The position numbers and the translations under genes were made by a program. The notes below the pieces were generated by a model. The model worked only from the letters and a program-made list of their open reading frames with translations. It did no database searches and was not told the DNA's origin. From JBQTJN01 sp052387095 (lineage in GTDB: Bacteria > Pseudomonadota > Alphaproteobacteria > Micavibrionales > Micavibrionaceae), in the NCBI GenBank assembly GCA_052387095.1, contig JBQTJN010000031.1, positions 1 to 14,539 of the forward strand: a DNA stretch of 14,539 bases, given 5' to 3'. Of the stretch, positions 6,754 to 14,445 are shown one piece after another. Each line of letters opens with the position of its first letter. Position 1 is the first letter of the stretch.

Positions 6754-7573
6754 CCTGCAATCCTTTCCCGGCTATCAGGGCTATTACAAATAACCCTGAC
6801 TGAATCACAACGATCAAAGGCGCTGTGGCCGCATCTATATGAAAGCTTAAGATCGTGCCGGTCACGCATGAGAATACGGAAGCCCCGACCGCGACCATAA
6901 GCATCCTGTCGAAAGACCGCGTGAGTAAAAACCCGATCGCGCCCGGCGCGATTAGCATGGCGATGACCAGAATGATACCGGCGGCCTTGAGAGAGGAAAC
7001 AATGGTAAGCGCCAGCAGGGTCAGGAGGCCGAAATGAAGGAACCTGACCGGCAGCCCGATCACGCCGGCATGGGCGGGGTCGAAGCAATAAAGCATCAGG
7101 TCGCGGCGTTTCACCAGCATAATGACCGAGCAGATCACGGCAATGCTACCGGCTTCAATCAGATCGGCCTGTGTAATGCCCAGCACGTTTCCAAACAAGA
7201 TATGCAACAGGTGTACATCCGTTTCAATCCTAGTGAGCAGCACCAATCCAAAGGCGAACATGCCGGAAAAGACAATGCCCATCACCGCATCCTCCTTAAC
7301 ACGGCTGTTTTCCTTCAGATATCCGGTGGCCAGAGCGCATAACAGCCCCGCAGCAAAAGCGCCAAGTGCAAGAGGCACGCCTGCGACAAAAGCGATTGCA
7401 AGCCCCGGCAGAACGGCATGGGAGACCGCATCGCCCATCAAGGACCAACCCTTGAGCACCAGAAAGCAGGAAAATATAGAGCAGACGATCGCGATCAGGA
7501 GCGACATGAGCAAGGCGCGCTGCATAAACTCATGGGCGAGAGGCTCGGTGAAAAAGGCAAAGATGCTATCCAT
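6725..7573 (-). CDS. sitD: SitD/YfeD-type Mn/Fe ABC transporter permease
   Basis: This is the second inner-membrane subunit of the SitABCD importer, ABC-3 (metal) permease family, 282 residues with about eight hydrophobic segments by eye. The family-typical LKGWSLMGDAVSHAVLPG is at 40-57. The cytoplasmic coupling loop FDPAHAGVIGLPV at 164-176 would contact the ATPase, and the AMLIAPGA segment follows it. It overlaps sitC by 8 bases (ATGGATAG) and mntR by 29. GAAGG lies six bases upstream of the ATG. The match to YfeD/SitD is clear along the whole length. Assignment as D rather than C rests on gene order and on VFSGMFAFGLVL. Confidence 0.92.
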   Translation of the reverse strand: MDSIFAFFTEPLAHEFMQRALLMSLLIAIVCSIFSCFLVLKGWSLMGDAVSHAVLPGLAIAFVAGVPLALGAFAAGLLCALATGYLKENSRVKEDAVMGIVFSGMFAFGLVLLTRIETDVHLLHILFGNVLGITQADLIEAGSIAVICSVIMLVKRRDLMLYCFDPAHAGVIGLPVRFLHFGLLTLLALTIVSSLKAAGIILVIAMLIAPGAIGFLLTRSFDRMLMVAVGASVFSCVTGTILSFHIDAATAPLIVVIQSGLFVIALIAGKGLQDGTKQPQIG

Positions 7574-8432
7574 GCGCTGCCTTCTTTTTTAAGCGATTGA
7601 TAGTATGCCGTGCATGCATCAAGCCGTGTTTTGGCGCGAACAGAAAGGCCGTAAGAAAAATCAGCGTTTGCATGGTTACAATCAACCCGCCGGGATTGAC
7701 GTTGAGGAAGTAACTTACATAAGCGCCGAAGGCGCTTGTGGCGCTGCCCAGCGCCATGGCAATAATAATAAGCCTGCCGAATTTATCAGTCAGCAAATAG
7801 GCAGTTGCGCCCGGCGTCACCACCATTGCGATGACCAGGCATGCCCCTACGGTTTGCAGCGCCGCCACTGCTGCCGCACTCAAAAGCGTAAAAAAGATGA
7901 TCCGCAGCGCCTGAACGGGAAGGCCAATAGAACGTGCGTGGTTTTCGTCAAAAAATACTGCCATAAAATCTTTCCATTTCAGGGCAAGCACAAGCAGGCA
8001 GATCATGGAAATAATCACGACCTGCAGGATGTCGTAATCGGAAATGGCCAGAATATTGCCCAGGATAATGCCCTGAATGTTCACGGACGCGGGGTGGATG
8101 GAAACCAGAAGCAGACCGGCAGCAAAAAACGTTGTGAAGACTAGCCCGATAACCGCGTCCTCGCGCAGCTTTGTTTTTTGTTTCACCACAGCCATGCTGA
8201 AGGCGGCCAGAAGCCCTGCAAAAAATGCGCCTATGGCGTAGGGCAAGCCCATCAGATAGGCCAGCGCCACGCCGGGCACGATGGAATGGCCCAGCGCATC
8301 GCCCATTAAAGACCAGCCCTTGAGCATCAGGTAAGATGAAAGAAAGGCGCACACGCCACCGACCAGTGCGCAGACCCAGATCGTCTTGACCATGTAATTA
8401 TACGAAAATGGCTCCAGCAGGTATTCAATCAT
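7566..8432 (-). CDS. sitC: SitC/YfeC-type Mn/Fe ABC transporter permease
   Basis: This is the first permease subunit of the SitABCD system, 288 residues, ABC-3 family. The N-terminus LLEPFSYNYMVKTIWV and the segment LMLKGWSLMGDALGHSIVPG (36-55) closely follow YfeC/SitC. LREDAVIGLVFTTFFAAGL is at 89-107, the coupling loop FDENHARSIGLPV at 161-173, and the C-terminal FLFAPKHGL at 264-271. The basic tail (RLKKKAAHG) is cytoplasmic by the positive-inside rule. It overlaps sitB by 8 bases (ATGATTGA) and sitD by 8, so translation is probably coupled throughout. It would form a heterodimeric pore with SitD. Confidence 0.93.
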   Translation of the reverse strand: MIEYLLEPFSYNYMVKTIWVCALVGGVCAFLSSYLMLKGWSLMGDALGHSIVPGVALAYLMGLPYAIGAFFAGLLAAFSMAVVKQKTKLREDAVIGLVFTTFFAAGLLLVSIHPASVNIQGIILGNILAISDYDILQVVIISMICLLVLALKWKDFMAVFFDENHARSIGLPVQALRIIFFTLLSAAAVAALQTVGACLVIAMVVTPGATAYLLTDKFGRLIIIAMALGSATSAFGAYVSYFLNVNPGGLIVTMQTLIFLTAFLFAPKHGLMHARHTINRLKKKAAHG

Positions 8433-9285
8433 TTTTGACCTTCACGATCTTCTCGCCGCCTTCCTCCCCATAAAGAACAAGCGGGCGCTCATCATCGGTA
8501 AGAACCGTGATGCCGCGCCGGTCTTCATCGTCATGCAGGTCGGTCCCGAGAAGCTGATGATGCCGCAGCATGCCACCGAAAGCCCTGGTCAGATTTTCCT
8601 GCGTGAAGGTTGTTTCCACGGGACCATGCGCCAGCAGGGTTTTGTTCACGAGCATCACTTCGTCGCAAAAGCTGGGCACGCTTCCAAGGTTGTGAGTGGA
8701 CACCAGAATGAGCCGCCCTTCATCGGCCAGGGAACGGAACAGGGCAATCAGGGACTCCTCTGTTTTGATGTCTACGCCTGTAAAAGGTTCATCGAGCAAA
8801 ATTATTTTTCCGCGTTGCGCCAAGGCGCGGGCCATGAAAACCCGTTTTTTCTGCCCGCCGCTAAGTTCTCCGATCTGGCGCTTTTTGTAAGCGGTCATAT
8901 CCATGCGGGTCAGCGCTTCGTCTACGGCTGCGCGATCTTCTTTCGAAGGACGGCGCAGGAAACCCATATATCCGTAGCGGCCCATCATCACCACATCCTC
9001 GACCAGAACCGGGAAATTCCAGTCCACTTCCTCAGTCTGCGGTACATAAGAAACAAGATTTTGTTTCAGCGCTTTGTTTGTGTCCTGCCCTGCAATTGTC
9101 GCCTTGCCCGTGGTGGGTTTTACAAATCCCATGATGGCCTTAAACAGCGTCGACTTTCCAGCCCCGTTCACACCGACAAGGCCGTAGATACGGCCTGCAT
9201 ATAAATTTACGCTTACGCCTTCAAGGCCTGTGTGGCCATTGGGATAGGTCACACCGATATTTTCAAGCTTTATGATTTCATTCAT
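8425..9285 (-). CDS. sitB: SitB/YfeB-type ABC transporter ATPase
   Basis: This is the nucleotide-binding subunit driving Mn/Fe import through SitC and SitD. Walker A GVNGAGKST is at 38-46, the Q-loop Gln at 83, the signature LSGGQ at 141-145, Walker B ILLDEP at 162-167 and the H-loop His at 198 (STH). The product has 286 residues. The C-terminal ~60 residues after the ATPase core are acidic (DLHDDEDRRG, YGEEGGEK) and differ from the core. The ATG is one base after the sitA stop. AAGGAGG lies about 15 bases upstream, longer than ideal. It is the only ABC ATPase in the window, so it is also a candidate partner for the orphan permease at 11799-12557. Confidence 0.94.
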   Translation of the reverse strand: MNEIIKLENIGVTYPNGHTGLEGVSVNLYAGRIYGLVGVNGAGKSTLFKAIMGFVKPTTGKATIAGQDTNKALKQNLVSYVPQTEEVDWNFPVLVEDVVMMGRYGYMGFLRRPSKEDRAAVDEALTRMDMTAYKKRQIGELSGGQKKRVFMARALAQRGKIILLDEPFTGVDIKTEESLIALFRSLADEGRLILVSTHNLGSVPSFCDEVMLVNKTLLAHGPVETTFTQENLTRAFGGMLRHHQLLGTDLHDDEDRRGITVLTDDERPLVLYGEEGGEKIVKVKND

Positions 9286-9286
9286 G

Positions 9287-10204
9287 TTAGTTGTTCAAAG
9301 CCTCCTTGAAACCTTTTGCGATAGTTCCCGTGGTGACTTTCAGAAGGTCAAGATAAGTCGGCACCTTCCCGTCCGCCTCGCTTAAGGAATCAACATACAG
9401 GACTCCACCATAGAGAGCGCCTGTTTCCCCCGCCACCTGCCGGGCCGGTTTATCCGAAATCGTGCTTTCGCTGAACAGAACGGGGATGTTGTTTTCACGC
9501 ACCATATCGATGACTTTACGCACCTGTTGCGGCGTGCCCTGCTGGTCGGCGTTGATCGGCCATAAGTAAACTTCCTTCATGTTCAGATCTTTTGCCAGAT
9601 AACTGAACGCGCCTTCGCTGGTCACCAGATACCGCTGATGGTCAGGAATATGGCTCAGGATTTTCCCAAGTTCGGTCTTGATGGATCTAAGTTTTTCGGA
9701 ATAGGCTTTCGCATTCGCATTGTAAATTTCGGCGTTATGCGGGTCCATTTCTGCGAAAGCTCTGCGGATATTCTCGACATAGATCAATGCGTTTTCCGTA
9801 GACATCCATGCGTGCGGGTTGGGCTTGCCGGAATACGGTCCTTCATAAATGGAAACCGGCTCCACGCCCTCCGAGACAACAATGCTCGGCACATCATTTA
9901 CGTCCTGCAAAAAGCGCTCAAACCAGCGTTCCAGATTGAGGCCGTTCCAGAAAATCACATCCGCATCCTGCGCCCGGACAATATCCTGCGGCGTAGGCTG
10001 GTAATCATGGATTTCCGCCCCCGGTTTGGTGATGGATTCCACGGTGGCTGCCTCTCCCGCTACATTGCGGGCAATATCCGCGATCACAGTAAAGGTGGTT
10101 ACGGCCTTGAATTTTTCAGCTGCAAAAGCCTGTTTATTAGACAAAGCAAGCAATGCAAGAACGACAATCGCCATTGAGCCTGTTTTAGAAGATGTTTTTT
10201 TCAC
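9287..10204 (-). CDS. sitA: SitA/YfeA-type periplasmic Mn/Fe-binding protein
   Basis: This is the cluster A-I solute-binding protein that captures Mn(II) or Fe(II) in the periplasm for SitBCD, 305 residues. The signal peptide has a KKTSSK N-terminus, a hydrophobic core at 11-21 and a probable cut after AFA (28). No lipobox is seen. The four expected ligands are H66 (EIHDYQPTP), H131 (NPHAWMS), E197 (TSEGAFSYL) and D272 (YVDSLS). The His-His-Glu-Asp set is that of Mn/Fe binders rather than the His-rich Zn binders. The LYLWPINADQQGTPQQ-like region (212-227) is nearly invariant in YfeA/SitA. The start is GTG at 10204 with AAGGAG (10214-10219) nine bases upstream. It is first in the operon, directly downstream of the MntR-box-like promoter. 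Confidence 0.95.
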   Translation of the reverse strand: MKKTSSKTGSMAIVVLALLALSNKQAFAAEKFKAVTTFTVIADIARNVAGEAATVESITKPGAEIHDYQPTPQDIVRAQDADVIFWNGLNLERWFERFLQDVNDVPSIVVSEGVEPVSIYEGPYSGKPNPHAWMSTENALIYVENIRRAFAEMDPHNAEIYNANAKAYSEKLRSIKTELGKILSHIPDHQRYLVTSEGAFSYLAKDLNMKEVYLWPINADQQGTPQQVRKVIDMVRENNIPVLFSESTISDKPARQVAGETGALYGGVLYVDSLSEADGKVPTYLDLLKVTTGTIAKGFKEALNN

Positions 10205-10226
10205 GCCGCGATGCTCCTTATTTTTG

Positions 10227-10256
10227 GGTATACAAATAATTTAGCCTTATAGTCAA
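10227..10256 (-). promoter_or_regulatory. sitABCD-mntR promoter
   Basis: On the - strand, TTGACT (-35, 10251-10256) and TATACC (-10, 10227-10232) are separated by 18 bases. The predicted start lies near 10220, just upstream of AAGGAG and the GTG start. The -35 lies two bases from the palindrome at 10259-10274. Confidence 0.6.
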
Positions 10257-10258
10257 TA

Positions 10259-10274
10259 TTTAGCAATAGCTAAA
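10259..10274. promoter_or_regulatory. MntR-box-like palindrome (candidate operator)
   Basis: TTTAGC-AATA-GCTAAA is a perfect 6-bp inverted repeat around four bases. The proteobacterial MntR box of E. coli has the same TAGC-N4-GCTA core and spacing. The site adjoins the -35 of the sitA promoter, where a bound repressor would block RNA polymerase. A second TTTAGC half lies at 10240-10245 between the -35 and -10. The assignment as an operator is inferred from this match and from mntR being in the operon. Confidence 0.65.
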
Positions 10275-10342
10275 ATAATTGTAATGACTGTTCGCAGTGC
10301 GTATTCCCATGAATTAATGTCGTGATGATATGTTTCAGAGGA

Positions 10343-10367
10343 ATTATGATGATACTCAGATCATAAT
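10343..10367. repeat. inverted repeat upstream of the sit promoter
   Basis: ATTATGAT (10343-10350) and ATCATAAT (10360-10367) are perfect inverted arms around nine bases, in the AT-rich gap between the CorC-family gene and the sit promoter. It lacks a following T run on the - strand and so is not an obvious intrinsic terminator. It may be a binding site for a second regulator or an inefficient terminator. Confidence 0.4.
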
Positions 10368-10406
10368 GGCTTTCGTTATTTTTATAGCAAGCAATCAGGT
10401 ATATAG

Positions 10407-11723
10407 TTACTTACCCTGGCTTTTCTTTATTTTCTTAATTCTTTCTTTTTTTGTTACCAGCACTTTGTCGATGCGGTAGCCGTCCATATCGATCACTTCA
10501 AAGCTGTAATTTTTGTAATCGAAAATATCGCCCGCCTTCGGAATCGTGTGAAAGCGATGCAGAATGAATCCGGCGAGTGTATGAAAGCTGTCATCTTCCA
10601 GTTTTCCACGCAAGCCAATCTTTTTAAATACCCGGTCAATCAGCGTCCCGCCATCAATCAGCCAAGAGCCGTCATCACGTTTTACAATTTCCGCCTCCTG
10701 ACCATGCTCGTAAAACTCGCCTGAAATCGCGGCAAACAGGTCGATCAACGTAACAATGCCCTCGAAGGAACCGTGTTCATCGACAATAATGGCGACATGC
10801 GTAGGAGCCTTGCGCAGATATTCCATCACTTTGATCGCACTGGTGCTTTCAGGAAAAACCTGAATCTCTTTCACCAGCGCCCTGAGATGAAGAGGCTTGT
10901 CCATCAGCAAGGCGGTGAGAATATCTCTTGTCTCGACGATGCCAAGAACATGGTGCTCGTCATCATGCGGACGAACGGGGAAGCGGGAGTAACCATACTC
11001 CGTTAATGCTGCCTTCACTTTGTCCTCGCTGGCATCACAGTCGAAGGAAACAACATCTATACGGGGAATCATGAAGACGCGAATGGGCTTGTCGGCCAGC
11101 AGCATGACGCCAGCCAGCATTTCTTTCTCCTTCTTGGAGAATATGCCGTGCTGCGTTCCTTCCGCGATCATGGCAGTAACCTCTTCCTGCGTTACCGTGG
11201 ACTCCGGCTTGTCCCCCGCCCGGATCAGCCGCAGCACACATGCGCACGATTTGTTCAAAATCCACACCGCTGGCCACGCTATTTTTGAAACGGCATAAAT
11301 AACTGGAGCAACAATCATCGCGAATTTTTCTGGATTGCGCAAAGCCAGTTCTTTCGGCACCAGTTCTCCGATAATCAAAGTTATATATGTAATGACAACG
11401 ACAATCAGGCCGACCGCGATGAATTCCGCAGTGTCATGCGCAAGGCCAAATTGCAAAAGGTAATCCGTCAGATGATCTGCAAGGGTTGCGCCGCCGAAGG
11501 CTCCGGCAAGAATGCCGATCAGGGTAATGCCCACCTGCACCGTCGGCAGGAACTTGCCCGTGTCCTCGGCAAAGTCTAGAGACTGCGCCGCCGCCTTGCT
11601 GCCTTCGTCGGCCAGCCGCCGCAGATGCACCTTCTTCGATGAGACAATCGCCAGTTCCGACATGGCGAAAATGCCATTCAAAACGATCAAGGCCAATATG
11701 ATCGCTATTTCTATATAAAGCAT
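10407..11723 (-). CDS. DUF21/CBS/CorC-HlyC membrane protein (CNNM/CorC family)
   Basis: This 438-residue member of the former hemolysin-C/UPF0053 group is usually linked to divalent cation (Mg, Co, possibly Mn) efflux. The DUF21 membrane domain spans about 1-190, with hydrophobic segments near 4-24, 60-80, 100-122 and 135-160 and the family motifs MSELA, TVQVGITLIGILAGAFGG and IGELVPKELALRNPE. A CBS pair lies at about 213-335 (MIPRIDVVSFD, YGYSRFPV, GIVETRDIL, VDEHGSFEGIVTLIDL). The CorC_HlyC domain is at about 348-427, followed by a lysine-rich tail. The AGGAAGGA ribosome-binding region precedes the ATG. It starts 75 bases after the ABC permease on the same strand and ends 203 bases before the sit operon. 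Its position among metal importers suggests a cation role, but the ion cannot be read from sequence. Confidence 0.9.
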   Translation of the reverse strand: MLYIEIAIILALIVLNGIFAMSELAIVSSKKVHLRRLADEGSKAAAQSLDFAEDTGKFLPTVQVGITLIGILAGAFGGATLADHLTDYLLQFGLAHDTAEFIAVGLIVVVITYITLIIGELVPKELALRNPEKFAMIVAPVIYAVSKIAWPAVWILNKSCACVLRLIRAGDKPESTVTQEEVTAMIAEGTQHGIFSKKEKEMLAGVMLLADKPIRVFMIPRIDVVSFDCDASEDKVKAALTEYGYSRFPVRPHDDEHHVLGIVETRDILTALLMDKPLHLRALVKEIQVFPESTSAIKVMEYLRKAPTHVAIIVDEHGSFEGIVTLIDLFAAISGEFYEHGQEAEIVKRDDGSWLIDGGTLIDRVFKKIGLRGKLEDDSFHTLAGFILHRFHTIPKAGDIFDYKNYSFEVIDMDGYRIDKVLVTKKERIKKIKKSQGK

Positions 11724-11798
11724 TTCCTGTAATTCCTTCCTTTAATACCCTTACATTATGCGGTTTTTGCAAGATATTAAAGCGGCGCGAATGAGTTG

Positions 11799-12557
11799 TT
11801 ACTTTTGTAAGGCTTTAAACGTCGAAAGTACAAAAGCGAGTGCAGCGAAAGAACAGACAAGCATGGGTCCTGCAGGAAGATCAGCTATTACTGAAACAAT
11901 CAAACCTGAAAGCACTGCCAAAAATGCAATAGCATATCCGGCTGCGAGCTGATGCCTTTCCGAGAAAGGCACCGCGCCCAGGGCGGGCAGGATCAGGCTG
12001 GCAAAGACAAGATAGACACCGACCAGCTGCACGGACAGCGTGACGACAACGGGAAACAGGATATAAAACAGGACATGTCTTCTCTGAGGCAAGAGAAACC
12101 ATGCAACCGCCGCTGCGGCATATAAAGCTGTAGCCATAAGTGTCTGCTGCCATCCCACCCATAAAATCTGCCCGGCCAGCAGACCCTCGACCTGTTCTCC
12201 GCCATGCGGATCATTCGCCAGAAAAATGAGAATGAGCGAGGCCGCGATAACAAAGCTGCAGCCGATGAAGGCTTCCTGATATTGCGGTGCTTTTCTTCCT
12301 AGCCAGGCAAACAGTGCGCTACCAAGCAATGCGAAAGCCAATGCGACGAAATAAGGCGTGGAACCATAATCGATTCCAAGAAATATTCTCGCGCAGACAA
12401 CACCCATCGCTGCGATTTGCGCAATGGCCAAATCAATGAAAATAATCCCGCGTTTTAAAACTTCCTGTCCTAAAGGAACATGGATAACCGAGACAGCAAG
12501 CCCAGCAAAAAATGCCGGGGCGAGAAGCCCCAGCATTTCTGGTGATAGAAGGCTCAT
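11799..12557 (-). CDS. divergent ABC-3 family metal permease (ZnuB-like), no ATPase nearby
   Basis: The 252-residue polytopic protein has seven to eight hydrophobic segments. It belongs to the ABC-3 superfamily but to a different branch from SitC/SitD. The N-terminal motif is VLKRGIIFIDLAIAQIAAMG (33-52) in place of the usual LKGWSLMGDALSHS form. The loop that should contact an ATPase is short and basic (PQRRHVLFY, 157-165). SVQLVGVYLVFASLILPAL at 175-193 is characteristic of this branch. Its ATG overlaps the stop of the binding-protein gene by four bases (ATGA), so the two are coupled and should form one transporter. No ATPase gene occurs on either side within the window. It may use SitB, an ATPase encoded elsewhere, or none. 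The substrate is probably zinc, judged only from the partner protein. Confidence 0.82.
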   Translation of the reverse strand: MSLLSPEMLGLLAPAFFAGLAVSVIHVPLGQEVLKRGIIFIDLAIAQIAAMGVVCARIFLGIDYGSTPYFVALAFALLGSALFAWLGRKAPQYQEAFIGCSFVIAASLILIFLANDPHGGEQVEGLLAGQILWVGWQQTLMATALYAAAAVAWFLLPQRRHVLFYILFPVVVTLSVQLVGVYLVFASLILPALGAVPFSERHQLAAGYAIAFLAVLSGLIVSVIADLPAGPMLVCSFAALAFVLSTFKALQK

Positions 12558-13456
12558 GCGAGAGCCTCCCGCAATAGCCTGATAGTTTCATTAAACAAGC
12601 TTTCCAGATTGCTAGCATTTGAATTGCCACCGACGGTGAAGGGCAGTTCTACAATTGGAATACCGGTTTTGGAAGAAAGCCACTCTGCGGCTTTACTGTC
12701 CTCGAACGGCGCAACAAGAATGGCTTTGGTATCGCCTTTTGTTACTTCGCTCAGAACCTTTTCGAGATGCGAGGCCGTTGGTGGTATGCCCGGCTTGGGC
12801 TCCAGTTGCGCGGCAATGCCTATTCCAAGCCAGTTAAGCAGGTAGCTCCAGCTGTTGTGATAGACCACAACTTTCTTGCCCTTGAGCGAAGCAGCTTGAG
12901 CGTTCCACTCCTGTATGCGGTCCTGCCAACGCTGTTTAAAAGCTTCTAGCTTGCCCTGATAGGAAGCCGCGTTGTTCGGATCGATCATATAGAGGCGGTC
13001 GGCAAGCATTTCAGCTACAGTCAGGATATTGTTGGGATCAAGCTGGACATGCGGATTGCCTTCCGGGTGAACATCGCCCATCGAGCGGTCGACATGCTCA
13101 GGGATATCGAGCTTGTCCACATAATCAGCGGCCATGAGCCAGCCCACCGTTTCCTGCTGAACGTCAGGCCCACCTGCCTTTTGAATAAGCACAGGAAGCC
13201 AGCCGATTTCCAGAGAAGCGCCTGAACAAAAGACTAGGTTGGTCTTCCGCATCGCCGCCAGCAGGCTGGGTTTTGCGCGCAGAAAGTGAACGTTCTGCGA
13301 AGCGGTGGAAGCCGTATAGACCTCCACCTGATCGCCGCCGATTTCTTTTGCCAGCGCACCCCATTCCGGTTCGCAGGCAAAGACGTTGACCTTCGCTTCC
13401 GCACGGGCGGGGAGCCCCAACAGCAGGAGCCCAAGAGCTAAAATTAAATATCTCAT
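12554..13456 (-). CDS. divergent ZnuA-like periplasmic metal-binding protein
   Basis: This cluster A-I (ZnuA/TroA-type) solute-binding protein has 300 residues from ATG 13456. That start has a perfect AAGGAGG five bases upstream and begins directly with a signal peptide (MRYLILALGLLLLGLPARA, cut near residue 19-21). An in-frame ATG at 13486 lies inside the upstream gene and is rejected. Candidate ligands are H57 (NVHFLRAKPS), H136 (GNPHVQLDP), H200 (VVYHNSWSYL) and E270 (VELPFTVGGN). H130 (GDVHPEG) is an additional histidine. C28 and C77 could form a disulfide. The ELEIGWLP-like segment (82-88) and the PKPGIPPTASHL segment (221-231) mark a recognisable proteobacterial subfamily. The SD overlaps the stop of the outer-membrane gene, and the stop overlaps the permease start. 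Zinc is the likely metal, not proven. Confidence 0.87.
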   Translation of the reverse strand: MRYLILALGLLLLGLPARAEAKVNVFACEPEWGALAKEIGGDQVEVYTASTASQNVHFLRAKPSLLAAMRKTNLVFCSGASLEIGWLPVLIQKAGGPDVQQETVGWLMAADYVDKLDIPEHVDRSMGDVHPEGNPHVQLDPNNILTVAEMLADRLYMIDPNNAASYQGKLEAFKQRWQDRIQEWNAQAASLKGKKVVVYHNSWSYLLNWLGIGIAAQLEPKPGIPPTASHLEKVLSEVTKGDTKAILVAPFEDSKAAEWLSSKTGIPIVELPFTVGGNSNASNLESLFNETIRLLREALA

Positions 13457-13461
13457 GTCTC

Positions 13462-13468
13462 CCTCCTT
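13462..13468 (-). promoter_or_regulatory. Shine-Dalgarno fixing the binding-protein start
   Basis: AAGGAGG on the - strand lies five bases before ATG 13456 and includes part of the TAA stop of the upstream gene (13467-13469). It sets the start at 13456 and suggests stop-start coupling. Confidence 0.8.
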
Positions 13469-14423
13469 AGAACGGATGTGCGCCATGAGCGCCGATGCTC
13501 ATGATGTATTGCAAGATGAACTGATTGTCGTGTTGATCTTCGGTCAGTTCTTCTCGGTTATACTGGACGCGGACACGCGAAAACTCGCTGTTGCTCCAAT
13601 CAACTATTCCAGATGCGGCCCACGGATTATGCCCTTCGTCGTCAAGAGCGCTTCCAGTTAGCCCTGCAGGCGCATCATCGGCTGACAAGGCGCTGTAACG
13701 CACTCCAGCCCGCCATTGCGGATGGAATTTATAGACGCCTTGAGCATACCAACCGCTTTGACTTTCGTCATAAGCAACAGCACCTGTACCGGCATCCGTA
13801 TCGTCATAAGTGCCGTCCTCAGCCCGCAGGAAATACTCGCCCTGCAGGATCAGTTCCTGCTCACGATTATTCCCGTTAGGAGCCCAGATCAGGCGTCCAT
13901 CAATCGCGTAAATGTCACTGTCACCTTCAAACAGGACCGCATCTTCATTAGCGGCCCGGTCGATGCCCTTGGTTTGCAAGGTTGAAACCCCGAGCCTCCA
14001 GCTTGTCTCGTCGCCTATATCGCCGCCGGTGCGGGCATATGCATTCCACGCGCCAAGATCGCTGCCGTCTCCACCTTCGGCGGGAAAGCCACGACCCCGG
14101 AAACCGCCCGCGCCAACTTCAGAATAGAAATCGGTTGGCAGAACCCAGGAAACTTGTACGCCATCATCGCTGTAATGACGATCAAGGAATGTGCGGTTCG
14201 GCAAAGGGCGATCAGCAAAGTCATCGGCGTGGGTGTGCTGTTCATTGAGATAACCAACGGGAACCAAGAAACGGCCTGCTTTCGCTCCCAAGCCAGCGGG
14301 CAAGCCCGTTGTTTGAACGTAAGCTTCCTCAACTTCAACTTCCATTTCGCCTTCATGCTCATGCAAGGCAACTGTCGCGCTACCGCTGAATTTGTCATCG
14401 ACGCTCGCCGAGAAAATGAACAA
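13467..14423 (-). pseudogene. 5'-truncated outer-membrane beta-barrel protein of a metal (zinc) uptake locus
   Basis: The remaining ~318 residues are a beta-barrel with alternating polar/hydrophobic strands. The C-terminus ends in Phe after SIGAHGAHPF, the usual recognition feature for outer-membrane assembly. Motifs such as SASVDDKFSG, EVEVEEAYVQT, GLKAGRF-like GAKAGRFLVPVGYLNEQHTH and DDGVQVSW fit an outer-membrane family found next to ZnuA-like binding proteins. Homologues have a signal peptide and an N-terminal part before the VDDKF motif. Here that part is missing: the frame opens only at a stop at 14505-14507, has no ATG, and its first possible start is TTG 14423 with no signal peptide. 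The other two frames upstream do not restore it, so a simple frameshift does not explain it. It is probably non-functional. Ten bases separate it from the binding-protein start. Confidence 0.65.
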
Positions 14424-14443
14424 CCCCGCCCCAAGGGGCGAGG
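14424..14443 (-). terminator. terminator-like hairpin after the upstream partial gene
   Basis: CCTCGCCCC and GGGGCGGGG form a nine-pair stem (one G-T pair) with a two-base loop on the - strand, followed by TTGTTCATTTTC. It lies two bases after the TGA of the partial gene and directly before the truncated outer-membrane frame. The T tract is interrupted, so its strength is uncertain. It would tend to separate the metal genes from transcription arriving from the right. Confidence 0.55.
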
Positions 14444-14445
14444 TA

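Noticed and set aside
8533..9204. A 223-codon open frame on the + strand
   Set aside because: It is antisense to sitB, which has every ABC ATPase motif. No domain or ribosome-binding site supports the + strand frame.
11724..11798. Mn or Mg riboswitch ahead of the CorC-family gene
   Set aside because: The 75-base gap after the permease stop is too short for a yybP-ykoY or M-box aptamer with expression platform, and no matching conserved stems are seen.
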